Below, piece by piece: positions 33,038-41,008 of a stretch of DNA of 64,000 bases. The first letter of the stretch is position 1. Each line of letters begins with the position of its first letter. A program made the position numbers and the translations under genes. The stretch lies in assembly GCA_023475165.1 (NCBI GenBank), contig JAMCWA010000112.1, positions 5,456 to 69,455 of the forward strand, in the 5' to 3' direction. The notes under the pieces were generated by a model. That model had not been told where the DNA came from, did no database searches, and worked only from the letters and a program-made list of their open reading frames with translations. The stretch is from Bacillota bacterium. GTDB lineage: Bacteria > Bacillota > Sulfobacillia > JAMCWA01.

Positions 33038-33210
33038 TCCACCACTCCTTCTTCTTGAGTCAGTCCAACCATCACCCGCTGGCGGACGTAGTTGATCAAC
33101 CCACCGGCGCCCATGAGTTGCTGCATGAATTCCGGGAAGGGCCGAGCCTGATACACTTTAGCGGAGTGAGCGGCCAGGATTTTTTGGGTTATGGTCATAC
33201 CCATGGTCAT
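33034..33210 (-). pseudogene. Deletion scar joining the start of leuC to the end of leuD
   Basis: A 58-codon frame behind AAAGGGTGG. It begins TMGMTITQKILAAHSAK, which is the N-terminus of the large subunit of 3-isopropylmalate dehydratase (LeuC or homoaconitase family), and continues PFPEFMQQLMGAGGLINYVR, which matches the C-terminal end of the small subunit (LeuD). About 500 residues of coding sequence between them are missing. The frame is kept and its stop overlaps the ATG of the lyase gene, so ribosomes may still use it to reach that gene. An alternative is a short novel peptide, but the two-sided match is persuasive. Confidence 0.7.
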
Positions 33211-33222
33211 CCACCCTTTAAC

Positions 33223-34470
33223 TTAGATTAATCCCTTCTCTTTCCATTGCTGAAGCATCTCCCGAGAATAACCCAAGAGTCCGCAATAGACCTCTTCGTT
33301 ATGGGCACCAAGTTTGGGCCCGAGCCACCTGACTTGCCCGGGGGTTTCGCTCAGAGTAGGTACCAGTCCAGGCACCAGGATTTTCCCAAGGCCCGGGATT
33401 TCGGTTTCCTGTGCCATTCCGCGCGCCCGGTAATGAGGATCAGCGGCGATATCGGCGGCATTGTAAATCTTACCTGCCGGAACTCCCGCTTTATCCATGG
33501 CTTCCAGCGCTTCCTCGATGCTCTTCGTCGCCGTCCAAGCGGAGATGGCGGCGTCGATCTCTTCCATATGGGCAACCCGGCCGTCGTTCCTGGCCAGACG
33601 CGGATCCTCAGCCAGGTCCGGTCGCCCCACCGCCAGCATCAGGCGCTTGAAGATCCCATCACTGTTACCCCCGATGACGATGTATTTGCCGTCAGCACAA
33701 CGGTAGGTATTCGAAGGGGCTATACCGGGAAGAATGGTCCCCGTCCGCTCCCTGATCACTCCCAGGGCTGAATACTCCGGCAGGAGCCCTTCCATCAAGC
33801 TGAAAACCGCCTCGTAGAGGGCCACGTCTACCACCTGTCCCTTGCCTTGCCGGACTTCCCGGTGGCGAAGGGCCAATAATCCGCCAATAAAAGCGTAGAG
33901 TCCGGCCACCGAGTCTCCCAAGCTCACTCCGACCCGGGTGGGCGGTCGGTCGGGATAACCGGTAAGATACCTGATCCCTCCCATCGCCTCACCGATACTG
34001 CCAAAACCGGGCTTATTCCGATAGGGACCAGTCTGGCCATAACCCGAGACTCGCACCATAATGAGACCAGGATTGACCTTTTCCAGATCATCCCACCCCA
34101 GCCCCCATTTTTCCATCGTGCCGGGCTTGAAATTTTCGATCAAAACGTCCACTTTGGCTGCCAGTTGCAGAACGATTTCTCGGGCTCCGTCCTGCCTCAA
34201 GTCCAGGGTGACGGACTTTTTATTATGCGACTGAACATACCACCAGAGAGAGGTCCCTTCATAAAGATGGCGCCAGGTTCGCAACGGATCCCCACCATCC
34301 GGAGGCTCAATCTTGATCACTTCCGCCCCAAACTCGGCAAAGAGCCTCGCCGCAAAAGGCCCCGCGATCATAGAACCCAGCTCCAATACCCGTAAGCCTT
34401 CCAGCGGTGGCTCGCCCTTCCCGGTCTTAACGAAGAAGTCCACCGGTTCTTCCTTCACTCTCGCCCTCAC
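33223..34470 (-). CDS. CaiB/BaiF family CoA-transferase (class III)
   Basis: Moves CoA between carboxylic acids. 415 residues. Motifs: LEGLRVLELGSMIAGPFAA, FGAEVIKIEPPDGGDPLR, KKSVTLDLRQDGA, VLIENFKPGTMEKWGLG and VGVSLGDSVAGLYAFIGGL with the catalytic Asp. First gene of the operon behind a sigma-54 promoter 40 bases upstream. The GTG at 34470 lies only two bases after AAAGGAGG; GTG 34458 is spaced better, so the first four residues are uncertain. It likely activates the imported acid for the downstream lyase. Confidence 0.9.
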   Translation of the reverse strand: MRARVKEEPVDFFVKTGKGEPPLEGLRVLELGSMIAGPFAARLFAEFGAEVIKIEPPDGGDPLRTWRHLYEGTSLWWYVQSHNKKSVTLDLRQDGAREIVLQLAAKVDVLIENFKPGTMEKWGLGWDDLEKVNPGLIMVRVSGYGQTGPYRNKPGFGSIGEAMGGIRYLTGYPDRPPTRVGVSLGDSVAGLYAFIGGLLALRHREVRQGKGQVVDVALYEAVFSLMEGLLPEYSALGVIRERTGTILPGIAPSNTYRCADGKYIVIGGNSDGIFKRLMLAVGRPDLAEDPRLARNDGRVAHMEEIDAAISAWTATKSIEEALEAMDKAGVPAGKIYNAADIAADPHYRARGMAQETEIPGLGKILVPGLVPTLSETPGQVRWLGPKLGAHNEEVYCGLLGYSREMLQQWKEKGLI

Positions 34471-34509
34471 TTCCTCCTTTTCGAAGTGTTTTTCTGAAAA
34501 TATAGATGA

Positions 34510-34524
34510 GCAAGAAATGTGCCA
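34510..34524 (-). promoter_or_regulatory. Sigma-54 promoter of the CaiB operon
   Basis: On the minus strand TGGCAC-ATTTC-TTGC, an exact match to the -24/-12 consensus with correct spacing. The transcript would begin near 34498 and the CaiB start is at 34470. Confidence 0.88.
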
Positions 34525-35099
34525 GCAGGCCCTTGCCGCTTTCTTTCCCTCGCGGAAACCCTGCCCCTACCTTACGGGTCCCGCGTCAACCTCCAATTGG
34601 CCTTGGTATAGAGGCCGCCCCCTGTTGTACCTGGCCCAAGCGGGTTTGGTATAGCCTGTTCATCCCAACCTTTGGGGGATTACTCATTAACTCCAGGCAG
34701 CAACAGTAGACAAAAGTCTGCAGGTCGGCATCTGGCTGCGTCTGGCCATTGATTTATGAAACGTTGCCGCAACATAGATGCAACTGCAACACAGCCCGGA
34801 AATAATCAGACCTGGAGAACGTGATGAAATCCATTCCCTGCCGACGGCGGCGGCACTAGCAGCAATAAGGGGGGTTACTTGCAGTTACATTATTTGGCCC
34901 AGGCTCAAGGCCGAACAATAAATAATAAGCGAAAAAACTGCTTGTCCAGCTAAGTGTAGGTTTTCCGGACGGTTTCTCTTTCAAAGTTAAATTGGAGAGA
35001 ACTCTGTTGGGGGATGATTCCTGTTGTTGGGGATGGTTATGCGTTGCGCAGAGGGTAGTCAGAGTTTGTGGGGTCTTTAACAGGCAACGGTGAAGAAGG
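34525..35099. other. Enhancer region between activator gene and sigma-54 promoter
   Basis: No gene. It holds candidate activator sites that share TTGC/GCAA: the palindrome GTTGC-C-GCAAC (34763-34773), TGCAACTGCAAC (34779-34790) and ACTTGCAGTTAC (34877-34888), located 240-370 bases upstream of the promoter, a usual distance for sigma-54 enhancers. Whether the activator binds them is inference. Confidence 0.5.
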
Positions 35100-37040
35100 T
35101 CATTCGCTAACCTGCTGGCGGGCGAGCTCGGCCTTTTTGGCCGCTACGAGCTTGCGCCAAAGAGTGACCCGGTTTATGCCCAGTCGCCGGGCCGCCTCCG
35201 ATTTGTTGCCACCCGAAAGACGTAAGGCTTCTTCAATAACGTCAGGCGTAAGTAACCGTCTCTCCCGTTGTTTTTCATCAGCTTCGCCCACCAACTTGCC
35301 AGGGAAAACTACAGCTTGACCGGCCTTTATGCATAACCGCAAAGCTTCCTCCAGGTGGTCGGGTCGTCCGTCCCAAATGGCCACCAATCTTTCCGCCACG
35401 CTTTCCAATTCTCGTACATTACCCGGCCAGATGTAGCTTTCCAATATTCCCCGGATACGTTGGTTAGGCTCCAAAAGCTCCGCCAATCGGGAACGGCGGG
35501 AACGCAACTGATGCAAAAAGAGCGGCAAGATATCCTCCTTTCGTTGGCGCAAAGGCGGTATCCACAGGGGCAAGATATTAATTCGATAGTACAGATCCTC
35601 CCTAAAACGACCGGCCCTCGTTTCCTCAACCAGATCGCGGTTGGTAGCAGCAATGATCCGTACGTCCACTGGTATAACCCTATCCCCGCCCAACCGAAGG
35701 ACCTCCTTTTCTTGTAAGACACGGAGAAGGCGGGCCTGGATCTTGGGACTCATCTCGCCGATCTCATCGAGGAACAAAGTCCCCTGGTGAGCCAATTCAA
35801 AAAGACCTGGTTTGCCGCCCTTACGGGCACCCGTGAAGGCTCCTTCTTCATAACCAAAAAGTTCGCTTTCCAGCAAAGGCTCCGGCAAAGCCGCGCAATT
35901 AACCGCCACAAAGGCTTCTTTATGGCGGGCCGACGCATTATGAATCCCCTGAGCCAAAAGCTCCTTTCCCGTCCCCGTCTCCCCGGTGATGAGAACCGTG
36001 GCCTCGCTTTGGGCATAGTCCCGGGCCCGCGCCACCAGTTCCCGGGAAGCCGGCGCTACCGCCACCAGGTCTTCCAAATGGGTTTTGGCCACAAAACCCT
36101 TGGTCAGCAGGGTTTGCCTGATCTTATGCTCAGCCCTCTGAATCGTTTCTACCTCTTGAAACGTTGCCACTACACCCAGTACTTGCCCGCGATTAATGAT
36201 GGGAATACGGTTGGTTAGGATCCTCACCCCCTTCACCTCTTGGACACGGCTCAACTCCGGTTCCCCTCTTTTCAAGACCTCCCGCAAACGACTGTTCGGG
36301 ATGACCTTTTCCGCCGGTTTGCCCATGGCATCGGCCGCGCGGATTCCCAAAATCCTTTCGGCGCCCGGATTAAAAACAACCAGTTCACCCTTTTCGTCAG
36401 TGGCCACAATACCCTCAAAAGCAAAATCCAAGACGGCTTTGAGACGTTCAGCGCGCGCCGCCTCCCTTTGGATCGACCAAGCCAGATCAAAGGCCTGCTG
36501 GAAAGAAAACCGGATGGATTTATTTGAATAGACCTCGAAGGCAAAGAGACCCGCCTCTTCTGCCAAATCACAGGCCAGCGTGGTTCCAACAATGACCTTG
36601 ACTCCCTCCTCTTTTAGTTGCGCAATCTGCCTTTTGGCCTCTTGAAAACTATCGTAACTGAACTGCCTTATCTTTACTTTGAGGATATCTGCAATCTCTT
36701 GCAGCTCCGGCAACGGTTGTGAGAAGCGGCCAACGGCAACGATGTCGCCCTTCTGACTGGCCCGCCTGATGGCTTGCAACAGGTCAAAGGCTGTGACATC
36801 GATGGAAACGATGGGGCGTGAAAGGTGCTCTTTGAGGAGGTGGGCGTTGGAACCGGCCGAGATAAAGACGTGAACGTCCCCGCTGGCCTCCCGCTCAATG
36901 GCCAAGCGCACCAGTTGGTCAAAGACAGCTTCAACGAATTCCAGTTCGACCGGAACGGGCAGGCCGACAAGAGCCCTTTTGATTAAACGGGTTAGGCGGG
37001 GGTAACTGAAGACAACCACGCGGGGCTGCGTCATCGCCAT
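35100..37040 (-). CDS. Sigma-54-dependent activator, PrpR-like
   Basis: A 646-residue enhancer-binding protein. Residues 1-190 form a PrpR_N-type sensory domain (VVVFSYPRLTRLIKRALVG at the start), followed by a PAS domain (KAVLDFAFEGIVATDEKGEL), the AAA+ domain with Walker A GETGTGKELLAQGIH, the sigma-54 contact loop GAFTGA, Walker B GTLFLDEIGEM, and a Fis-type HTH at the end (NKSEAARRLGINRVTLWRKL). PrpR_N domains sense organic acids or their CoA products. Transcribed in the same direction as the CaiB operon 630 bases downstream, whose promoter is sigma-54 type. Regulation of that operon is therefore very likely. Confidence 0.93.
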   Translation of the reverse strand: MAMTQPRVVVFSYPRLTRLIKRALVGLPVPVELEFVEAVFDQLVRLAIEREASGDVHVFISAGSNAHLLKEHLSRPIVSIDVTAFDLLQAIRRASQKGDIVAVGRFSQPLPELQEIADILKVKIRQFSYDSFQEAKRQIAQLKEEGVKVIVGTTLACDLAEEAGLFAFEVYSNKSIRFSFQQAFDLAWSIQREAARAERLKAVLDFAFEGIVATDEKGELVVFNPGAERILGIRAADAMGKPAEKVIPNSRLREVLKRGEPELSRVQEVKGVRILTNRIPIINRGQVLGVVATFQEVETIQRAEHKIRQTLLTKGFVAKTHLEDLVAVAPASRELVARARDYAQSEATVLITGETGTGKELLAQGIHNASARHKEAFVAVNCAALPEPLLESELFGYEEGAFTGARKGGKPGLFELAHQGTLFLDEIGEMSPKIQARLLRVLQEKEVLRLGGDRVIPVDVRIIAATNRDLVEETRAGRFREDLYYRINILPLWIPPLRQRKEDILPLFLHQLRSRRSRLAELLEPNQRIRGILESYIWPGNVRELESVAERLVAIWDGRPDHLEEALRLCIKAGQAVVFPGKLVGEADEKQRERRLLTPDVIEEALRLSGGNKSEAARRLGINRVTLWRKLVAAKKAELARQQVSE

Positions 37041-37118
37041 ATTCCCTCCAGAAACGCCGGACCTTAGTTTACAGTCTGGGTAGCATGGCTGCCTTCGTCT
37101 GGCAACACCTTTGAGATC

Positions 37119-37395
37119 TTACCTTTCTGACTTCATCGGCTCCAACTGTTTTGGCAAGGGCTGAACCGCAGTTACTCTGAAGGCCGGTCGCATATAAACA
37201 TTCGGGCCGGTCAACGCCTGACCGCGCTGCGCTTCTTGCTCCGGCCCCAGCGCCTTCACCAGTACCTCAGCAGCCCAAAGGCGGTCTGCCGGCTTTCCGG
37301 CCTGGAAGTTGCCGGTAGCTGAAATGAGTCCGTCATCTACCGCCTGACCCAGGTAGCCAAGGGCCCACGGAAAATGCTTGCCGATTTCAGCGCAC
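37119..37395 (-). pseudogene. Remnant of an S-layer (SLH) domain
   Basis: An open minus-strand frame ending at TAA 37119-37121 encodes HFPWALGYLGQAVDDGLIS, then GNFQAGKPADRLWAAEVLVKALG, the pattern of an SLH motif and the start of another, and a 45-residue tail. It has no start codon and overlaps the 3' end of the HEAT gene in another frame. It appears that a deletion joined this tail to the HEAT gene. Confidence 0.6.
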
Positions 37396-38008
37396 TGGTT
37401 GATTTTCCTCCTAAACGGGCCAGTTGGGCGGGAGTATGCATCTCCCCCCGCCAGTAGATCTCCCCGCTCAAAGCCGCTACGTCCACCGTTCGCACCGGTT
37501 CCGGTTCAACATTGAACAGGACCCACCAAGCGTGAGCCCGGACTTGCTCAGCGGGAGAACACAAATAGACCCCAATTTCTAAAACGTATGGGCGCACCAG
37601 ATCAGGTCTCGCTCTCGCCACGGCGGCTAGGCCCCAAAGCACCCCCTCCGTCAGGCTGGGGTCCTCCCGAAACGAAAACAGGATTGGAATGCATTCGGCT
37701 AAACCGGCGGGATCGGTAGCGATGATCGCCCCGATGGCCTGGGGGGCATTCCAACCGGTGCCCCCGGATTCGTCATTGAGCGACCAAAGCAAACGCCGAA
37801 TTAGATCCCGGGCCATTTCCGGTCGCCTTTTCCTCCCCTCGGCCACAACCAGGGCTAAGGCCTCAATCGCCCGGCAACTGATCAGCCTGTCCCGCTCATA
37901 GAGCAATCCAAGTAAGACCCGCAAAAGATCTTTAACACTGAGCCGCAAAAGCCGGGAAAAATCATTCGCCGCTAACCAAGGCAAAATATCACTTCTCCGT
38001 AAGGGCAC
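37337..38008 (-). CDS. HEAT-repeat protein of the DVU0298 type
   Basis: 223 residues of helical repeats. RLISCRAIEALALVVAEG, MARDLIRRLLWSLNDESGGT, GWNAPQAIGAIIATDP and GVLWGLAAVARARPDLV resemble a HEAT-repeat family I know as DVU0298, of unknown function in anaerobes. GTG 38008 follows AGGTGAT. The last 25 or so residues (from KSTSALKSAS) are encoded by the SLH remnant read in a different frame, so the natural C-terminus is probably lost or replaced. The core seems intact. Confidence 0.7.
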   Translation of the reverse strand: MPLRRSDILPWLAANDFSRLLRLSVKDLLRVLLGLLYERDRLISCRAIEALALVVAEGRKRRPEMARDLIRRLLWSLNDESGGTGWNAPQAIGAIIATDPAGLAECIPILFSFREDPSLTEGVLWGLAAVARARPDLVRPYVLEIGVYLCSPAEQVRAHAWWVLFNVEPEPVRTVDVAALSGEIYWRGEMHTPAQLARLGGKSTSALKSASIFRGPLATWVRR

Positions 38009-38123
38009 AGAACATCACCTGGCATGGCACAATCTAAAATGTACCTTGTGAAATGTGCGCTACCACCTTAGAGAACTCCGCGGAACCCCCCCCCCGCCAA
38101 AAAACCATCGCCTTGCTGCCCGG

Positions 38124-38783
38124 TTATTTCCCCATTTTCATTTTTTCGGCCTCAAAACTGACATAAGAATAGACCACGGTGATCGCGGCAATCACTACGG
38201 CTGTCCCCAGAATGACGCCGAAACGGGCCACCGGTGGCAAAAAGAGGCTCAAGGCGATCAAAATTCCCCCCGCGGTGAAGGCGTAGCCGGCAAGGCGGTG
38301 GGTTTTCTCCCAAACCACCTGGTTTTCCAAAGTCCAGGGAGTGCGGACACCGATGAAGAAATTGGACTTCACCCGGCCCATCATCCCTCCCAACAATATG
38401 AACAAGCCGGCCACGCCCAAAGCGACGATTTTGTCTACGGCCAGCGGTTGCCCAAGTCCCGCCAGCAGAGTGACCACATACAGTACCGCCATAAAGAGCA
38501 TAAATCCATTTACAAAAAGTAGATAGGCCCCCTGAAAATTGAGGTAGTTTTGCCGCCGCGGGTCAATATAAGGGATGGCGATAAACAACAATAACAGGCC
38601 GAAGCTCAGAAAGGGTTCGAAGAAAACCCCGAAGGTTTTCGTCGACCAACCATCGACCTGTCCGTACATGTTCCAGTGGGTCGGTATCCTATCAGGAAGC
38701 CGGTGGTAAAGAGACAATCCTATTATCAGCATCATGACATTAATGAAAAAGGCAAACCAGTAGTCGCGAAGGATTTTTCCCAC
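38124..38783 (-). CDS. SdpI-family membrane protein
   Basis: 219 residues, six hydrophobic segments. LPDRIPTHWNMYGQVDGWS is the DUF1648 signature and SNFFIGVRTPWTLENQVVWE plus KTHRLAGYAFTAGGILI the SdpI signature, so both halves of SdpI-type proteins are present. The model SdpI gives immunity to a toxic peptide and acts as a sensor, but most family members have no assigned role. GTG 38783 is chosen for GGGGGAT eight bases upstream; frames open to 38918 lack a site. No toxin gene is seen beside it. Confidence 0.85.
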   Translation of the reverse strand: MGKILRDYWFAFFINVMMLIIGLSLYHRLPDRIPTHWNMYGQVDGWSTKTFGVFFEPFLSFGLLLLFIAIPYIDPRRQNYLNFQGAYLLFVNGFMLFMAVLYVVTLLAGLGQPLAVDKIVALGVAGLFILLGGMMGRVKSNFFIGVRTPWTLENQVVWEKTHRLAGYAFTAGGILIALSLFLPPVARFGVILGTAVVIAAITVVYSYVSFEAEKMKMGK

Positions 38784-38982
38784 TGGAGATCCCCCCATTG
38801 AGCATGTTTTGTCCGGGCACTTTGAGCACTGCTTTCGGAACGTTGGGCTCAAGGGAATCATATCGCATTTGGTTAGGTAAGCCAAGAGAAAGCTGTAACC
38901 CAGAGTCCCCCTTCCCACCCCCCATTCCGTTGATACGATCCGAGCTTTTGGCGAAAAGAAGAAAGTCTATTCTCGGCGTATG

Positions 38983-39011
38983 TTGACGGAGGCCAGCCCT
39001 TCTGGTATAAT
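38983..39011 (+). promoter_or_regulatory. Sigma-A promoter of the hendecad-repeat gene
   Basis: TTGACG (38983-38988), 17 bases, TATAAT (39006-39011), 46 bases before the GTG start at 39057. Confidence 0.85.
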
Positions 39012-39056
39012 CTTCCTGGAGGGCTGGCTTCCGATCTTTCTGCAGGGGGGAGACCG

Positions 39057-39617
39057 GTGCTTATGGTTGAGAGAGCGCGTCCGGGAAAGGTCGATCTGGT
39101 CAAAAAAGAGGTCGCGGCTGCCCGGGAGAGAAAACTCGGCCGGGAGAGAAAGCTGGCTCCGCGCGGTTTTCATTATATGGCCGCTAGAACCCATAACTTG
39201 TGGGACCGGCTGGAGGAGCAACGCCTGGAGACAAAGACCGATATCGCCGCTCTCCGCCAGGAAGTTAAAGATGACATCGCTGGCCTTCGCCAGGAAGTAA
39301 AGGCTGACATCGCTGGCCTTCGCCAGGAAGTAAAGGCTGACATCGCCGGCCTTCGCCAGGAAGTAAAGGCTGACATCGCCGGCTTCCGCCAGGAAGTTAA
39401 AGATGACATCGCCGGCTTCCGCCAGGAAGTTAAAGATGACATCGCTGGCCTTCGCCAGGAAGTCAAAGCCGACCTCACGTACTTTCATAAAGACTTCAAA
39501 ACCGACGTCACCAGCCTTCACCAGGAGATCGACGGGTTGCGTCTTTGGTCAGTTGGAACCTTTTTTACAATCCTGGTTGCGGCCATTGCCTTGGTGGTTT
39601 CGGCCTTCTTTCGTTGA
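39057..39617 (+). CDS. Coiled-coil protein with 11-residue repeats and C-terminal membrane anchor
   Basis: 186 residues. A basic N-terminus (KKEVAAARERKLGRERKLA) precedes seven copies of an 11-residue unit RQEVK-[AD]-DIAG-[LF] (residues 67-143), a hendecad that gives a right-handed coiled coil. A tail-anchor follows: SVGTFFTILVAAIALVVSAFF. Start GTG 39057 (or ATG 39063) after GGGGGAG. The layout resembles DUF1640/CCDC90-type membrane-anchored coiled coils. The opposite strand is also open through the repeat, which is a result of the repeat composition and not a gene. Confidence 0.75.
   Translation: MLMVERARPGKVDLVKKEVAAARERKLGRERKLAPRGFHYMAARTHNLWDRLEEQRLETKTDIAALRQEVKDDIAGLRQEVKADIAGLRQEVKADIAGLRQEVKADIAGFRQEVKDDIAGFRQEVKDDIAGLRQEVKADLTYFHKDFKTDVTSLHQEIDGLRLWSVGTFFTILVAAIALVVSAFFR
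39255..39485 (+). repeat. Seven tandem 33-bp repeats inside the coiled-coil gene
   Basis: Units start CGCCAGGAAGT and are 33 bp long, so copy-number change keeps the reading frame. Near identity between units 2 and 4 suggests recent expansion. Confidence 0.85.
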
Positions 39618-39831
39618 CTGACCCAACCTCTCTTAACGATTATCTCGCGGTGAACAAACGGCGAGTCCGCGTCCAGAGGGGATTGGTTTTATGTGCTTTT
39701 ATTAAAAATCCAAAAAAACATTTTTCAGGGAGGGAATTTGTGGGTAGGCATAGAACAGGTTAAGGAAGAATCGTCCTATAGTCCTAACCGGAGTAACTTC
39801 TCAGTTTTCACGGAAGACTGGAGGGTTGAGG

Positions 39832-40989
39832 TTGGAGATTATCCTCATTGCTGTTTATTTTCTTAGCCCGGCCGTTATTCTTTATCTTAGTTTCCGGTTA
39901 GCGTTGTTAGAAAAAATTGGAACGATTCTCTTATGTTATCTAGTCGGCATAGTATTGGGCAATTCCGGATTAATACCGCAGTCTTTCAGCCGTTTACAAT
40001 CGCTTCTATCGGAAGCAACTGTCGTCGTAAGTTTGCCGCTTCTACTATTCTCGCTGGATGTAAAGCAATGGTTTAAGATTGCCGGTAAAGCCATGCTTTC
40101 TATGTTTTTCGCCGTGATTTCAATAGTTATAGTGGCCTTTATCCTATTTTTCGCTATAAGACAGGGACGAAGCCACGACGCCTGGCAGTTGGCAGGAATG
40201 GCCATGGCTGTGTATACAGGAGGGACGCCCAATCTGGTTGCTGTGAAAATGGCTTTGAATGTCGATTCAAATACTTATATCCTGTTTCATACCTACGATA
40301 CTATAATATCGGCCATATATATGTTTTTTGTAATATCGATTGCGCAAAGGCTGTTTAACCGATACCTGCCACCTTTTCGCAGCAAAATATCAGTTGACTT
40401 GTTCGATGAAAATAGTGGTCAGACAGAATCATTAAAAGAGTACCGTGGCCTATTCAACGCTGGGGTTATGGCAGGACTGGCCGTGGCCCTGCTTTTGTCC
40501 TTAATGATCGTAGGGGTTTCTCTTTTTATCAGCGGGTTTGTGCCGGAGTCCTATTCCACCGCTGTAACCATTCTCTTGATAACTTTCCTTGCCATTGTTT
40601 TTTCTTTTGCACCGAGGATCAGAAAAATCGAAAGAACTTTTCCGTTGGGAATGTACCTGATCTATGTGTTTTCTGTTGTAGTGGCCTCAATGAGCAATTT
40701 GGAGAAGCTGATCAAAATAGACTCTTCCATCCTGTTATTTGTAGCGGGATCAATCTTTGGTAGCATGTTCCTACATGCCATCTTCTCAAGAATGGCAGGG
40801 ATTGACACTGATACCTTTTTGGTCACCTCCGTTTCCGCAATTTGTTCTCCGCCTTTTGTACCTCTTGTAACTGCAGCCTTAAAAAACCGGGCAGTACTTC
40901 TATCCGGCCTAACCACAGGGATAGTGGGTTACGCTATTGGCAATTTCCTGGGTATATCTCTGGCATATTTATTTAAAGCCATACCCTGA
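39832..40989 (+). CDS. DUF819 family membrane protein (probable transporter)
   Basis: About 385 residues with ten or more membrane segments. AIRQGRSHDAWQLAGMAMAV, YTGGTPNLVAVKMALNV and the inner repeat around VTAALKNRAVLLSGLTTG are typical of the DUF819 / YjcL family, related to secondary transporters. TTG 39832 is spaced well from GGAGGG; TTG 39826 touches it. It is followed after 19 bases by a PLP decarboxylase gene, so the pair may import an amino acid and decarboxylate it, or export the amine. GC content is lower than that of the surroundings, a possible sign of transfer. Confidence 0.82.
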   Translation: MEIILIAVYFLSPAVILYLSFRLALLEKIGTILLCYLVGIVLGNSGLIPQSFSRLQSLLSEATVVVSLPLLLFSLDVKQWFKIAGKAMLSMFFAVISIVIVAFILFFAIRQGRSHDAWQLAGMAMAVYTGGTPNLVAVKMALNVDSNTYILFHTYDTIISAIYMFFVISIAQRLFNRYLPPFRSKISVDLFDENSGQTESLKEYRGLFNAGVMAGLAVALLLSLMIVGVSLFISGFVPESYSTAVTILLITFLAIVFSFAPRIRKIERTFPLGMYLIYVFSVVVASMSNLEKLIKIDSSILLFVAGSIFGSMFLHAIFSRMAGIDTDTFLVTSVSAICSPPFVPLVTAALKNRAVLLSGLTTGIVGYAIGNFLGISLAYLFKAIP

Positions 40990-41008
40990 CCCAAGTGGAG
41001 GGAGGATC

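Noticed and set aside
38967-39521. 184-codon open frame opposite the hendecad-repeat gene, itself repetitive
   Set aside because: It is the complement of the 33-bp repeats and has no ribosome site; the plus strand has promoter, site and sensible protein features.
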